From Mangrovimonas sp. TPBH4 (GTDB lineage: Bacteria > Bacteroidota > Bacteroidia > Flavobacteriales > Flavobacteriaceae): a DNA stretch of 64,000 bases. Where the stretch lies: assembly GCF_001280505.1 (NCBI RefSeq), contig NZ_LBIO01000040.1, positions 342,694 through 406,693 on the forward strand, read 5' to 3'. The stretch's first letter is position 1. Every line of letters starts with the position of its first letter. The notes under the pieces were generated by a model. The model saw only the letters and a program-made list of their open reading frames with translations. It did not search any database and was not told the origin of the DNA. Of this stretch, positions 36,201 to 45,896 are shown in pieces. The position numbers were made by a program, and so were the translations under genes.

Positions 36201-38576
36201 ATGAAGCATTTCCTATATATTGCTTACTTTCTTTTAAGTTTTTCCGGTTTTGCCCAAGATAAATTCACGATTCGGGGAACTATAACTGATGCCTCTAATG
36301 GGGAAACCTTAATGGGTGCTACAGCCTTTTTACAGGGAACGGATAATGGATCTGTTACCAACGAATATGGCTTTTATTCCTTAACGGCTATTAAAGGAAA
36401 TTACACTTTAATCATTTCCTATATGGGCTACGAAACCCAAACCAAACAAATTAGTTTGGATAAGGATCAAACTATCAATTTTGAATTGAGCGAATCTGCA
36501 ACTGCTCTAGATGAGATTGTAATTACGGCCGAAGAATCGGAACAAATCAATATTAAAAAGCCTGAAATGAGCGTCGCTAAACTTAATGCGGCCACCATTA
36601 AGCAAATGCCGGCTGTTTTAGGTGAGGTAGATGTTGTAAAATCCATTCAAATGCTGCCTGGGGTTACCAATAATGGCGAAGGTTCTTCAGGGTTTAATGT
36701 GCGTGGTGGTGCGGCAGACCAAAATCTGGTGCTTTTGGATGAAGCAATTATCTATAATACCTCGCATTTTTTCGGTTTTTTCTCTGTGTTTAATAGTGAT
36801 GCTATTAAAGACATTAAACTTTACAAGGGAGATATTCCTGCGAAATTTGGTGGCCGTGTATCCTCAGTTTTAGATGTGCGCCAAAAGGAAGGAAACCGTA
36901 AAAATTTCAATTTAACCGGAGGTATTGGATTGATTTCTAGTAGATTAACTGCTGAATCTCCAATTTTTAAGGATAAAGGGTCTTTCTTGATTGCAGGTAG
37001 AACCTCTTATGCGCATCTGTTTCTTAAGGCTGTCGAGGACTTTAAGGATGATAAGATTTCCTTTTATGATCTCAACCTGAAGGCTAATTATGAGATTAAT
37101 AGTAATAACAAGATTTATCTCTCTGGATATTTTGGGAGGGATGTGTTTAACTTGAATAAAATCATTGAAAATGGCTATGGTAATGTTTCTGGAAACCTGC
37201 GTTGGAATCACGTATTTACAGATCGTTTGTTTTCTAATTTATCTATGATTTATAGTAAATATGATTATCAAATTGTTTTGGATTTTATTGAGTTGGATTG
37301 GATTGCAGATATTGCCAATTATAACCTAAAATATGATTTAAAGTATTACTTGAATGATAAGCTGGATTTGGATTTTGGGGTTAGTGGAATTTCTTATTTA
37401 TTAAATCCCGGAGAGGTTAGTCCAACATCCAGCGAGTCTCCAATCAACTATTTAAAATTGGACGACAAACGTGCTTTTGAAGGGGCGGCCTACATAAGTG
37501 CGGAACATCAAATTAGTAAAAAACTAACGGCTCAATATGGATTGCGATTTAGCCAATTCATGCGTCTTGGGGGGCAGGTCATGACTACCTATGTGAATGA
37601 TCAACCTGTGATTTACAATGATGAATTGGAAATTTACGAAAGGGGAGAAGCCTTGGATGACATCTATTACAGTAAAGGTGAGACTATTAAGGATTATAAT
37701 GGGTTGGAACCTAGGCTGGGGCTTTCTTATGAGCTTAACAGTGCTTCTTCCTTAAAAGCCAGTTTTACCAAATCTACCCAATATTTACATCTGTTATCAA
37801 ACACTGCTTCTGTGACACCATTGGATGTTTGGACGCCAAGTGGTCAATACATTAAGCCACAGCGTTCCACACAATATGCTGTGGGATATTACAGAAATTT
37901 TTCAGAGAAAGGGTATGCTTTGGAGTTGGAAACATACTATAAAACCATTAAAAACCGAATCGATTATATCGATGGTTCAGATTTGATTGGGAACAACAAC
38001 ATTGAAACCGAAATCCTAAATGGTGAAGCTCGAGCCTATGGTATGGAGGTGTTATTGAGAAAAACCAAGGGTAAATTCACCGGTTGGCTAGCTTATACAC
38101 TTTCAAAATCGGAACAACGTACGCTAGGTGGAAAGGCCGGAGGCCCTGGAATTAATGGTGGTAATTGGTATAATACACCTTATGATAGAACACATGATGT
38201 ATCTGTCACTGGTGCTTATCAACTGAATGATAAATGGAGTTTCAGTTCCAACTTTGTGTTTCAAACGGGGCGTCCCGTAACGTATCCAAATGGACAGTAT
38301 GAATACGAAGGTCTTTCTATAGCGAGCTATTCCAATAGAAATAGGGATCGATTGCCGCAATATCATCGTTTGGATATATCGGCCGTTTACAAACCAAATA
38401 AACATCCTGAGAGACGTTTAAAGGGCGAATGGGTATTTGGTATCTATAACGTCTATAATAGGCGAAATGCGGCCTCTATTTCGTTTGGCCAAAGTAAGGT
38501 GTCTGGACTCAATGAAGCCACTCGATTGTCTATTTTCGGAATTATTCCTTCGGTAACGTATAACTTTAAATTCTAA
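36201..38576 (+). CDS. TonB-dependent outer-membrane receptor with carboxypeptidase-regulatory-like domain
   Basis: The 791-residue product has a signal peptide (FLYIAYFLLSFSGFAQ), a carboxypeptidase-regulatory-like domain at about 22-105 (IRGTITDASNGETLMGAT, SYMGYETQ) and a plug domain at about 125-235 (LPGVTNNGEGSSGFNVRGG). The remainder is a 22-strand-type barrel ending FGIIPSVTYNFKF. It imports an unknown substrate. The DUF4249 lipoprotein gene follows after four bases, a pairing common in Bacteroidota. Confidence 0.93.
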   Translation: MKHFLYIAYFLLSFSGFAQDKFTIRGTITDASNGETLMGATAFLQGTDNGSVTNEYGFYSLTAIKGNYTLIISYMGYETQTKQISLDKDQTINFELSESATALDEIVITAEESEQINIKKPEMSVAKLNAATIKQMPAVLGEVDVVKSIQMLPGVTNNGEGSSGFNVRGGAADQNLVLLDEAIIYNTSHFFGFFSVFNSDAIKDIKLYKGDIPAKFGGRVSSVLDVRQKEGNRKNFNLTGGIGLISSRLTAESPIFKDKGSFLIAGRTSYAHLFLKAVEDFKDDKISFYDLNLKANYEINSNNKIYLSGYFGRDVFNLNKIIENGYGNVSGNLRWNHVFTDRLFSNLSMIYSKYDYQIVLDFIELDWIADIANYNLKYDLKYYLNDKLDLDFGVSGISYLLNPGEVSPTSSESPINYLKLDDKRAFEGAAYISAEHQISKKLTAQYGLRFSQFMRLGGQVMTTYVNDQPVIYNDELEIYERGEALDDIYYSKGETIKDYNGLEPRLGLSYELNSASSLKASFTKSTQYLHLLSNTASVTPLDVWTPSGQYIKPQRSTQYAVGYYRNFSEKGYALELETYYKTIKNRIDYIDGSDLIGNNNIETEILNGEARAYGMEVLLRKTKGKFTGWLAYTLSKSEQRTLGGKAGGPGINGGNWYNTPYDRTHDVSVTGAYQLNDKWSFSSNFVFQTGRPVTYPNGQYEYEGLSIASYSNRNRDRLPQYHRLDISAVYKPNKHPERRLKGEWVFGIYNVYNRRNAASISFGQSKVSGLNEATRLSIFGIIPSVTYNFKF

Positions 38577-38580
38577 AAAC

Positions 38581-39426
38581 ATGAAAATCAATATATACAT
38601 AATTCTACTGGCTATTTTTGGAATCTTCCTGTCTTGTGAAGATGTTATTGATGTTGAAGTTACAACAGCCACGCCTAGATTGGTAATTGAAGCATCTTTG
38701 GATTGGGAGAAGGGTACGTTAGGCAATGAGCAGCTTATAAAACTCAGCATGTCCACACCGTATTTTGATGTTACTTCGGATAGTGATGTATCTGGAGCTT
38801 CGGTGAAAGTGACCAATACAAATACGGGCGAAGAATTTTTGTTTGAGGACCAAAATGACGGAACCTACACAACGTCCAATTTTGTTCCTGTTTTAAATGA
38901 TTCGTATACTTTGGAAGTGATCTATAATAACCAAACTTATGTGGGTGGTGAAACCTTGATGCCGGTCACAGATATTACCAATGTGACGCAGTCTGTTGAA
39001 GGAGGTTTTGATGACGAATTATTGGAACTTAACGTGTATTTCAATGATCCTGCAGATGAAGAGAATTATTATTTTTTCAGGTATTATGAAGAAGGGGATC
39101 TGTTCCCATTGTTGGCAGATTTGTCGGATGAATTTTTCAATGGGAATGAAGTCCATGATTTCTGGGAAAAGCAGGATGATGAAGATAACAATGAGGAAGC
39201 TTTTGAACCTGGGGATACGGTTGAAGTTAACCTTTATGGAATTTCAGAACGCTACTACAATTATGTTCGTTTGTTGATAGAACAATATTACTCTGGTGGT
39301 GATCCTTTTAGTTCCAACGCTGCGCAATTACGAGGCAATTGTGTCAATCAAACCAATCCAGACAACTATCCGTATGGATATTTCAGGGTGACAGAATTTG
39401 TACAAGCGTCCTATACGTTTGAATAA
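38581..39426 (+). CDS. DUF4249 family lipoprotein
   Basis: The 281-residue product has a lipoprotein signal (LLAIFGIFLSCED, Cys about residue 18) and the family start EDVIDVEVTTATPRLVIEA. It is acidic and beta-rich. DUF4249 proteins are encoded with TonB receptors and are thought to be their surface partners; the ligand is unknown. It is convergent with holB, 24 bases away. Confidence 0.87.
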   Translation: MKINIYIILLAIFGIFLSCEDVIDVEVTTATPRLVIEASLDWEKGTLGNEQLIKLSMSTPYFDVTSDSDVSGASVKVTNTNTGEEFLFEDQNDGTYTTSNFVPVLNDSYTLEVIYNNQTYVGGETLMPVTDITNVTQSVEGGFDDELLELNVYFNDPADEENYYFFRYYEEGDLFPLLADLSDEFFNGNEVHDFWEKQDDEDNNEEAFEPGDTVEVNLYGISERYYNYVRLLIEQYYSGGDPFSSNAAQLRGNCVNQTNPDNYPYGYFRVTEFVQASYTFE

Positions 39427-39450
39427 ACTGAAGGATTGATAGGTTTGTAC

Positions 39451-40599
39451 TTATTTTTTGTGAAGCAACCGTGTGAGTTTAATGGATAGATCCGTGAGGA
39501 TGATCTTTGAATTTCCGTTGCGCTCAATGTGGTAAATGGCATCCTGGAGCTCTTCGCTAATTTCCAAAATGTTTGCATTGTGCACAAAGGGTGCAAACTT
39601 TTCAAGCTTGAAATTATTGGTTTTTGGTTCCATGTACACTAAATCATCAGCGCCGTAATTCATTAGAAGCGCCTGTCTAAAAAAGTCGATGCAGAAATGC
39701 AAAAACTGCTTTTGGGTTTCCCTTCCGGTTTTGGCAATGTCCTCACTCCACTTGATCAAATCCAAAATGGCGCCTTTGTTGCCTTTGGCTTTAAATGCCG
39801 ATCGAATCCAGAATACAAACCATTCTTCAAATTGTAAATCTTCAGAATCTTGATAGACAATATCGCAGGCTTTGTTATAGTTGCCGTTGGCTTGATGAGC
39901 AATTTTGGTAGCTTCTCCTTCGTTGAGATCGTATTGCTTCATTAAGGCCTGTTTGATTACTTCTTCGGCCAAAGGCGGAAAATGTAAAATTTGACAACGA
40001 GATTTGATGGTATTGATAATCTGTTCCTCGTCTTCGGCAATCAAGATGAAAATGGTTTTGCTAGGCGGCTCTTCAATTAATTTCAGAAGTTTGTTGGCGG
40101 CAGCCGTATTCATCTTATCTGCCATCCATATCAACATGACCTTGTAACCTCCTTCGTAGGATTTTAGGGAAAGCGCTTTTACAATATCCTGTGCTTCGTC
40201 CACACCAATCTGTCCCTGCTTGTTGTCAATTCCCAAAAGTTTGTACCAATCAAACAAGTTTCCATAAGGTTGCTCGGCTACCAATTGACGCCATTCTTCC
40301 AAGAAATGCGAGGACACCGGGTGACTTTTTACCTTGTCGTTGGTGGCTACAGGAAAGGCAAAGTGCAAATCGGGGTGGGAGAGGTTTTTAAACTTCAAAT
40401 TGCAAGCCTCGTTGCCTCCCTCGTTTTCAGAATTTTGGTTTTTGCATAAAATATACTGCGCATAGGCAATGGCCATGGGCAAGGTACCGCAGCCTTCCGG
40501 TCCAATGAATAATTGTGCATGTGCAATACGGCCATTGTCCACACTTTGTGTGAGATGGCTCTTTAAATGTTCCTGTCCTAAAATATCTGAAAATAACAT
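39451..40599 (-). CDS. holB: DNA polymerase III delta-prime subunit
   Basis: The 382-residue AAA+ clamp-loader subunit starts LFSDILGQEHLKSHL. The P-loop is degenerate (GPEGCGTLPMA, no Lys), as expected of the non-ATP-binding delta-prime subunit. It also has VMLIWMADKMNTAAANKLLKL-type sensor sequence (core NTAAANKLLKLIEEPP) and an SRC motif in IKSRCQILHFPP. The C-terminal 150 residues form the collar domain. Longer than E. coli HolB (334) but typical of Bacteroidota. Confidence 0.9.
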   Translation of the reverse strand: MLFSDILGQEHLKSHLTQSVDNGRIAHAQLFIGPEGCGTLPMAIAYAQYILCKNQNSENEGGNEACNLKFKNLSHPDLHFAFPVATNDKVKSHPVSSHFLEEWRQLVAEQPYGNLFDWYKLLGIDNKQGQIGVDEAQDIVKALSLKSYEGGYKVMLIWMADKMNTAAANKLLKLIEEPPSKTIFILIAEDEEQIINTIKSRCQILHFPPLAEEVIKQALMKQYDLNEGEATKIAHQANGNYNKACDIVYQDSEDLQFEEWFVFWIRSAFKAKGNKGAILDLIKWSEDIAKTGRETQKQFLHFCIDFFRQALLMNYGADDLVYMEPKTNNFKLEKFAPFVHNANILEISEELQDAIYHIERNGNSKIILTDLSIKLTRLLHKK

Positions 40600-40757
40600 A
40601 CGGCAAAACTATGTAAATTTCTCTTATAAAGAAGAGGAGGACTTTATAATCCAAGAAGGTAAAATATTTTTCAACCTATAACGATTTCGGTTGGAAAACG
40701 CATTTTATGGCATTGTTTATTTAATTACTTTTGTGTTACACTAAAAAACATCACATT

Positions 40758-41945
40758 ATGAAAACGATTAACGACTTCAATTTTAAAGATAAAAAAGCCT
40801 TAATTAGAGTAGATTTCAACGTGCCTTTAAATGAACAGTTTGAGGTAACGGACGATACCAGAATTGTGTCTGCCAAGCCTACCATTATCAAAATTTTGGA
40901 AGATGGCGGAAGTTGTGTATTGATGTCGCACTTAGGAAGGCCAAAAGGTGTTGACGATACGTTTTCATTGCGTCATATTGTAGATAAGGTTTCTGAGATT
41001 ATTGGTGTTGAAGTAAAATTTGTGGCCAATTGTGTGGGAGCTGAAGCTGAAGCAGCGGCCAAAGCACTACAACCAGGGGAAGTTTTGTTGTTGGAAAACT
41101 TAAGATTCCACTCTGAAGAAACTGCAGGTGATGTAGCCTTTGCTGAAGGACTTTCAAAATTGGGAGATATTTATGTGAACGATGCCTTTGGTACAGCTCA
41201 CCGTGCTCATGCTTCTACTACCATTGTGGCACAATTTTTCTCAGAGCACAAATGTTTTGGATACCTGTTGGCTGAAGAAATTGAAAGCATCGAAAAAGTG
41301 ATGAAAACAGGTGAAAAACCTGTGTTGGCTGTATTGGGAGGTGCTAAAGTATCTTCAAAAATTACAATTATTGAAAACATTTTGGACAAGGTAGACCACT
41401 TGATCATTGGTGGCGGGATGACCTTTACGTTTATCAAAGCGCAAGGTGGTTCTATCGGCGAGTCTATCTGCGAAGATGATAAATTGGATATGGCCCTTGA
41501 AATCTTGAAGAATGCCAAAGCCAAAAATGTACAAGTACATATTCCTGTTGATGTAGTTGCTGCGGATAGCTTTAGCAACGACGCTGCTACACAAATTGTT
41601 GATGTTACCAAAATTCCTGACGGATGGCAAGGTTTGGACGCGGGTCCAAAATCGTTGGCTAATTTCCACGATGTGGTAATGCAGTGCAAAACCATTCTTT
41701 GGAACGGTCCATTAGGAGTGTTTGAAATGGAAAACTTCTCAAAAGGAACCATCGCTCTAGGAAACTCTATAGCTGAAGCGACTAAAAATGGTGCATTTTC
41801 TCTTGTTGGAGGAGGTGATTCTGTGGCAGCCGTGAAACAATTTGGGTTTGAAGACAAAGTGAGCTACGTGAGTACAGGTGGAGGTGCTATGTTGGAAAGC
41901 TTGGAAGGAAAAACGCTACCTGGAATTGCTGCAATTTTAGAGTAA
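40758..41945 (+). CDS. pgk: Phosphoglycerate kinase
   Basis: Starting at ATG 40758 gives 395 residues beginning [20 protein letters not shown], which fits the family; an upstream in-frame ATG at 40731 adds nine unlikely residues. Motifs include [17 protein letters not shown], the ENLRFHSEE loop, GGAKVSSK and the nucleotide-binding GGGDSVAAV. The enzyme moves phosphate from 1,3-bisphosphoglycerate to ADP in glycolysis. TACTTTTG at 40726-40733 is a candidate -7 element just upstream. Confidence 0.97.
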   Translation: MKTINDFNFKDKKALIRVDFNVPLNEQFEVTDDTRIVSAKPTIIKILEDGGSCVLMSHLGRPKGVDDTFSLRHIVDKVSEIIGVEVKFVANCVGAEAEAAAKALQPGEVLLLENLRFHSEETAGDVAFAEGLSKLGDIYVNDAFGTAHRAHASTTIVAQFFSEHKCFGYLLAEEIESIEKVMKTGEKPVLAVLGGAKVSSKITIIENILDKVDHLIIGGGMTFTFIKAQGGSIGESICEDDKLDMALEILKNAKAKNVQVHIPVDVVAADSFSNDAATQIVDVTKIPDGWQGLDAGPKSLANFHDVVMQCKTILWNGPLGVFEMENFSKGTIALGNSIAEATKNGAFSLVGGGDSVAAVKQFGFEDKVSYVSTGGGAMLESLEGKTLPGIAAILE

Positions 41946-42070
41946 TCCATACAAAACCAGTCGTTTAAAAGCCTATATTTCTGTTAAAAGAAGTGCTTCG
42001 TCTTTTATATGTTTCAAAAAAATACGATTTTAGCGCCATCTATCGTTGATAGTACAGATAATTTTTACAA

Positions 42071-43654
42071 ATGAACAAACCTATTACCTTAGTTGTAGGC
42101 GCTTTGTTATGTTGTGGAGTTTCTTTCGCTCAAGAAAATAAAAAGCAAGAAACGCATATTAAAGAAGATTCTGTCAAGGTTGAAACCGTTGTCCCAAAAC
42201 AGGTCGATTCCTTGATTGATGGAAAAAGCGCTGAAGTTAAAGCAATCACTCCTGTGTCAGATTCAACAGCACTAATGGTCTATGAAGACCATAAACAAGC
42301 TGCGGATATTGACCAAAAGTGGTTAGACGAACTGTACAGTAATTCATTATTCGATACTATTTATAAGTCGGTTACTGAGTTGACTTATGAGGATGTAGAC
42401 TATCCGGAATTGCCAACAGACACCTTAAAGGCGCGTTTGAAGGAACTTAATGCAAGAACACCTTTCAATATTGAGTACAACCCTTCTTTGGAAAATGTCA
42501 TCAAGTCGTATTTAAAAAACAGACGAGAGTCTTTGGATAGACTCATGTCTTTGAGCGAGTATTATTTCCCTCTTTTTGAGACGACTTTGGACAGTTACAA
42601 TTTGCCTTTGGAGATGAAGTACTTGGCTATTGTGGAATCTGCATTAAAACCAAAGGCCAAATCTAGAGTTGGCGCAACGGGATTGTGGCAGTTTATGTTT
42701 GCTACAGGAAAAATGTACGGGCTTAATGTGAGCAGTTATGTGGACGAACGAAGCGATCCTATTAAATCTACGGAAGCCGCCAGTAAGTATCTAGCTAAAT
42801 TATATGAGATTTTTGGCGATTGGGATTTGGCGTTAGCCGCCTATAATTCAGGTCCTGGAAACGTGAGCAAGGCGATTCGACGTTCGGGAGGTTATCAGAA
42901 CTATTGGAATATTAGGCCGTTTCTTCCACGTGAAACAGCGGGTTATGTTCCTGCCTTTTTCGCTACCATGTATATTTTTGAATATGCCGAAGAGCATGGT
43001 TTCAATAGAATCAAACCAGAATTTCACTATATTGAAACCGATACGATCCACGTGAAACAAATGATTACTCTGGATCAAATATCCGAAGTTCTGGATTTGC
43101 CTATCGAGGAATTACAGTTTTTAAACCCTTCTTATAAATTGGATATCATTCCATATATCAAGGATGAAAACTATACGCTTAGGTTACCAATGCACGCGGT
43201 TGGTAGATTTGTAGCCAATGAAAAGGATATTTATGCTTATGCTCAGGAAGAGTTTGACAAGCGAGAAAAACCGTTGCCACAGTTTTTTGAATCGGATGTA
43301 AAGATTACCTATAGGGTTAGGAGTGGAGACTACCTTGGGAAAATTGCGAGAAAGTATGGTGTTAGGGTAAGTCAAATTAAACAGTGGAATGGTTTAAGGA
43401 GCAATAACCTAAGGATTGGTCAGCGTTTAAGCATTTATCCAAGAAAACCTGTATTTACAAATCCTCCAGCACAAAAAGCAGCTGTAAAAACTGTGGAGGT
43501 TGAAGGTAAACAGACCTATTTGGTGCAGCAGGGAGATACGCTTTGGGGTATTTCCAAAAAATTTCCAGGAATTTCTGTTCAAAATATTAAAGATTGGAAC
43601 GGTATTAGTGGTACACAATTAAAGGTAGGCATGAAGCTTATTGTATCTAACTAA
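42071..43654 (+). CDS. MltD-like lytic transglycosylase with two LysM domains
   Basis: The 527-residue secreted protein has a signal peptide (ITLVVGALLCCGVSFAQ), an SLT domain at about 170-310 with catalytic E189 in AIVESALKP and the GATGLWQFM and AAYNSGPGNV motifs, and two LysM domains (about 410-456 and 480-526). It cleaves peptidoglycan glycan strands. Two parS-like sites lie inside the gene. A DUF4837 lipoprotein gene follows closely and is probably cotranscribed. Confidence 0.93.
   Translation: MNKPITLVVGALLCCGVSFAQENKKQETHIKEDSVKVETVVPKQVDSLIDGKSAEVKAITPVSDSTALMVYEDHKQAADIDQKWLDELYSNSLFDTIYKSVTELTYEDVDYPELPTDTLKARLKELNARTPFNIEYNPSLENVIKSYLKNRRESLDRLMSLSEYYFPLFETTLDSYNLPLEMKYLAIVESALKPKAKSRVGATGLWQFMFATGKMYGLNVSSYVDERSDPIKSTEAASKYLAKLYEIFGDWDLALAAYNSGPGNVSKAIRRSGGYQNYWNIRPFLPRETAGYVPAFFATMYIFEYAEEHGFNRIKPEFHYIETDTIHVKQMITLDQISEVLDLPIEELQFLNPSYKLDIIPYIKDENYTLRLPMHAVGRFVANEKDIYAYAQEEFDKREKPLPQFFESDVKITYRVRSGDYLGKIARKYGVRVSQIKQWNGLRSNNLRIGQRLSIYPRKPVFTNPPAQKAAVKTVEVEGKQTYLVQQGDTLWGISKKFPGISVQNIKDWNGISGTQLKVGMKLIVSN
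42922..42937 (+). other. parS-like site inside the transglycosylase gene (site 1)
   Basis: TCTTCCACGTGAAACA differs from parS TGTTCCACGTGAAACA at one position (15 of 16). In the gene frame it reads CCA-CGT-GAA-ACA (Pro-Arg-Glu-Thr). Confidence 0.75.
43044..43059 (+). other. parS-like site inside the transglycosylase gene (site 2)
   Basis: CGATCCACGTGAAACA matches the parS consensus TGTTCCACGTGAAACA at 14 of 16 positions, with the 12-base core intact. In the gene it is read as ATC-CAC-GTG-AAA-CAA (Ile-His-Val-Lys-Gln), a frame different from site 1. Confidence 0.65.
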
Positions 43655-43672
43655 CACTAAAGAACTATTTAA

Positions 43673-44650
43673 ATGAAACACCTAGCCATTGTAATTGTTT
43701 TTGCTACCCTCGTTTTAGGGTGTAAAAAGGATTCTTCAAAAAATCAACGTTTAGTCCCAGCATCCTCAGGAAACCTTAACCACCTAACGGTTGTGGTGGA
43801 TAATCTTCTTTGGGAAGATAAAGTAGGGGAAGCCATGCGTGATGTTTTGGCAGCTCCTGTTAACGGACTTGCTATTGATGAGCCTTTGTTTACAATTAAT
43901 CAATTGCCAACACAGGTGTTTTCTGGTTTTACAACCAAAAGCCGTATCATCGTTAAGGTTGAAAAAGGGAAGGCTTCCGGTATAAAGGTGGCACATGATG
44001 TATTTGCAAAACCTCAAACGGTGGTATATGTCACTGGGACTACCAACGATGAAATTATTGAGCAATTACAATCTAATTCCAATAAAATTGTTGACGCCCT
44101 GAAAAAGGAAGAAATAAAGGAAAAACAACGTCGTATAAACCTGTCCCTGTTTGACGACACTAGATTAAAGGAAGAATTGGGGGTGTCTATGAAGCTTCCA
44201 TCGGTTTATAGAATGGCCAAGGACGAGAATGGATTTTTCTGGATTCGTAAGGATATCACAACAGGTACTATGGACTTGATGGTGTATGCCGTACCTTTAA
44301 GTACATTAAGACCAGGCGATAGTTTAGCAATGGATGTGGTAAAAATGCGAGATTCTGTTGGAAAAACTCATATTGAAGGAAGAAGGGAAGGGTCTTACAT
44401 GATTACTGAAAACAAATATGCACCTTTTGTTTTTGATACCGAAATCGACAAGAAGCCGGCCATTGAAACCAAAGGAATTTGGGAAGTTAAAAATGATTTT
44501 ATGGCAGGACCGTTTATCAATTACGCCATAGAAGATAAGGCTAAAAACAGATACGTGATTATTGAGGGCTATGCATTTGCTCCTTCAGTGGATAAGCGAG
44601 ATTATATGTTTGAATTGGAGGCGATCATTAGGTCGGCCAAAATTCAATAG
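43673..44650 (+). CDS. DUF4837 family lipoprotein
   Basis: The 325-residue product has a lipoprotein signal (FATLVLGCKKDSS, Cys about residue 17). The family-like sequence GNLNHLTVVVDNLLWEDKVG follows, with a central helical stretch NDEIIEQLQSNSNKIVDAL and IKEKQRRIN. Function is unknown. It follows the transglycosylase by 18 bases, suggesting a link with cell-wall turnover (inference). It ends at a strong bidirectional terminator. Confidence 0.85.
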   Translation: MKHLAIVIVFATLVLGCKKDSSKNQRLVPASSGNLNHLTVVVDNLLWEDKVGEAMRDVLAAPVNGLAIDEPLFTINQLPTQVFSGFTTKSRIIVKVEKGKASGIKVAHDVFAKPQTVVYVTGTTNDEIIEQLQSNSNKIVDALKKEEIKEKQRRINLSLFDDTRLKEELGVSMKLPSVYRMAKDENGFFWIRKDITTGTMDLMVYAVPLSTLRPGDSLAMDVVKMRDSVGKTHIEGRREGSYMITENKYAPFVFDTEIDKKPAIETKGIWEVKNDFMAGPFINYAIEDKAKNRYVIIEGYAFAPSVDKRDYMFELEAIIRSAKIQ

Positions 44651-44669
44651 AAAAGAAACTACAGCTTAC

Positions 44670-44703
44670 AAAAAAAGCCAACTTGAAGAAGTTGGCTTTT
44701 TTT
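44670..44703. terminator. Bidirectional intrinsic terminator
   Basis: AAAAAAAGCCAACTT pairs with AAGTTGGCTTTTTTT around loop GAAG: a 15-base-pair stem. It ends the DUF4837 transcript (plus) and tatA (minus). Confidence 0.9.
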
Positions 44704-44740
44704 GTATTATAATAAGATTAAATTATCACTAAGAATAACT

Positions 44741-44914
44741 TTAGGTTGTTTTATCCTCGTCCTCTTTGCTGGCGTCTTTAAATTCCTTAATCCCACTTCC
44801 TAAACCTCTCATTAACTCAGGAATTTTTTTACCACCAAAAATTAATAAAACTACCACCGCAATTAAAACTATTTGTGGCCATCCAACAACTAATGGTAAC
44901 ATAAGTAAACTCAT
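44741..44914 (-). CDS. tatA: Sec-independent (Tat) translocase subunit TatA/E
   Basis: A 57-residue frame on the minus strand reads [20 protein letters not shown], then a hydrophobic helix, the hinge [20 protein letters not shown], and an acidic polar tail ending EDEDKTT. This is the classical TatA layout: one N-terminal transmembrane helix, the FG hinge, an amphipathic helix and a charged tail. TatA oligomers form the twin-arginine export channel with TatC. No tatC or tatB is nearby. TAAATTTG on the minus strand at 44941-44934 is a candidate -7 element. Confidence 0.92.
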   Translation of the reverse strand: MSLLMLPLVVGWPQIVLIAVVVLLIFGGKKIPELMRGLGSGIKEFKDASKEDEDKTT

Positions 44915-45029
44915 AACATAATATTTAGAACTGCAAATTTAATAATTAAACTTCAAATTGTACGTTTTAAACTAAACTTTAAGATTAAGCAAAAAGACTT
45001 GCACTTATTTTATTTAATTTTGTGTCATA

Positions 45030-45896
45030 ATGACTACGAAAAAGAAAGAAAAGAAATTCACCAAAAAGCTACTGCACAAGTACCGTTTGGTCATATTAAA
45101 CGAGGACACTTTTGAAGAGCGTTTTGCTATCAAGCTAACGCGTTTGAATGTGTTTGTAATTGTGGCTATTTCCTCAATTTTGTTAATTGCGGCAACCACT
45201 TTATTGATTGCCTTTACGTCTTTAAGAGAATTTATTCCAGGATATTCTTCAGCAGCCCTAAAGAAGGAAGCTACAGAGCTTCATTACAAAACTGATTCTT
45301 TGCAACAGGTTATTACCATGAATGAGCGTTATTATAGTTCTATCAAAAAGGTCTTGACCGGAGATGTGAAAACGGAAGAGTTGAATAAGGATTCAATTAT
45401 CAACGCGGTACAAAATGAAGTGAACACTGAAAGATTGGTGCCGAGTAAAGAAGACTCTCTTTTAAGGGAGAAAGTAGCAAAGGAAGACAAATACAATCTG
45501 TTTGAGTCGGCTATTTCTGCAACAAACTTTGTGCTGTTTCCTCCCGTGAGCGGAACAATTTCCGAAGGCTATGATGTAGAGAAGAAGCATTATGCAGTAG
45601 ACATTGTGGTGGCTAAAGATACACCGGTGAAGGCCGCTGCAGATGGTACGGTTATTTTTGCCGAATGGACTGCGGAAACAGGCTATGTGGTAGTTTTAGA
45701 ACACAGTCATGAGTTGATATCGGTTTATAAGCACAACGGAGCAATTACCAAAGAACAGGGAGATTTAGTGAAGGGAGGCGAAGTGATTGCTATGGCCGGA
45801 AATATGGGAGAATATTCTACGGGACCCCATTTGCATTTTGAATTATGGAACAGAGGGTATCCCGTAAACCCAACTAACTTTATCGATTTTAACTAA
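45030..45896 (+). CDS. M23-family peptidoglycan endopeptidase, membrane-anchored
   Basis: The 288-residue protein has a basic N-terminus, one transmembrane helix (about 44-68), a helical region (about 80-160) and an M23 (LytM) domain at about 175-280. Zinc ligands are expected in KKHYAVDIV (H and D) and GPHLHFELW (second H). It cleaves peptidoglycan peptide bridges or, if inactive, activates amidases. TAATTTTG at 45015-45022 is a candidate -7 element. Its TAA overlaps the next ATG (TAATG). Confidence 0.93.
   Translation: MTTKKKEKKFTKKLLHKYRLVILNEDTFEERFAIKLTRLNVFVIVAISSILLIAATTLLIAFTSLREFIPGYSSAALKKEATELHYKTDSLQQVITMNERYYSSIKKVLTGDVKTEELNKDSIINAVQNEVNTERLVPSKEDSLLREKVAKEDKYNLFESAISATNFVLFPPVSGTISEGYDVEKKHYAVDIVVAKDTPVKAAADGTVIFAEWTAETGYVVVLEHSHELISVYKHNGAITKEQGDLVKGGEVIAMAGNMGEYSTGPHLHFELWNRGYPVNPTNFIDFN

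Noticed and set aside
41207..41857. A 216-codon open frame antisense to pgk
   Set aside because: pgk is certain and its codon bias leaves the opposite strand open; no motif is present.
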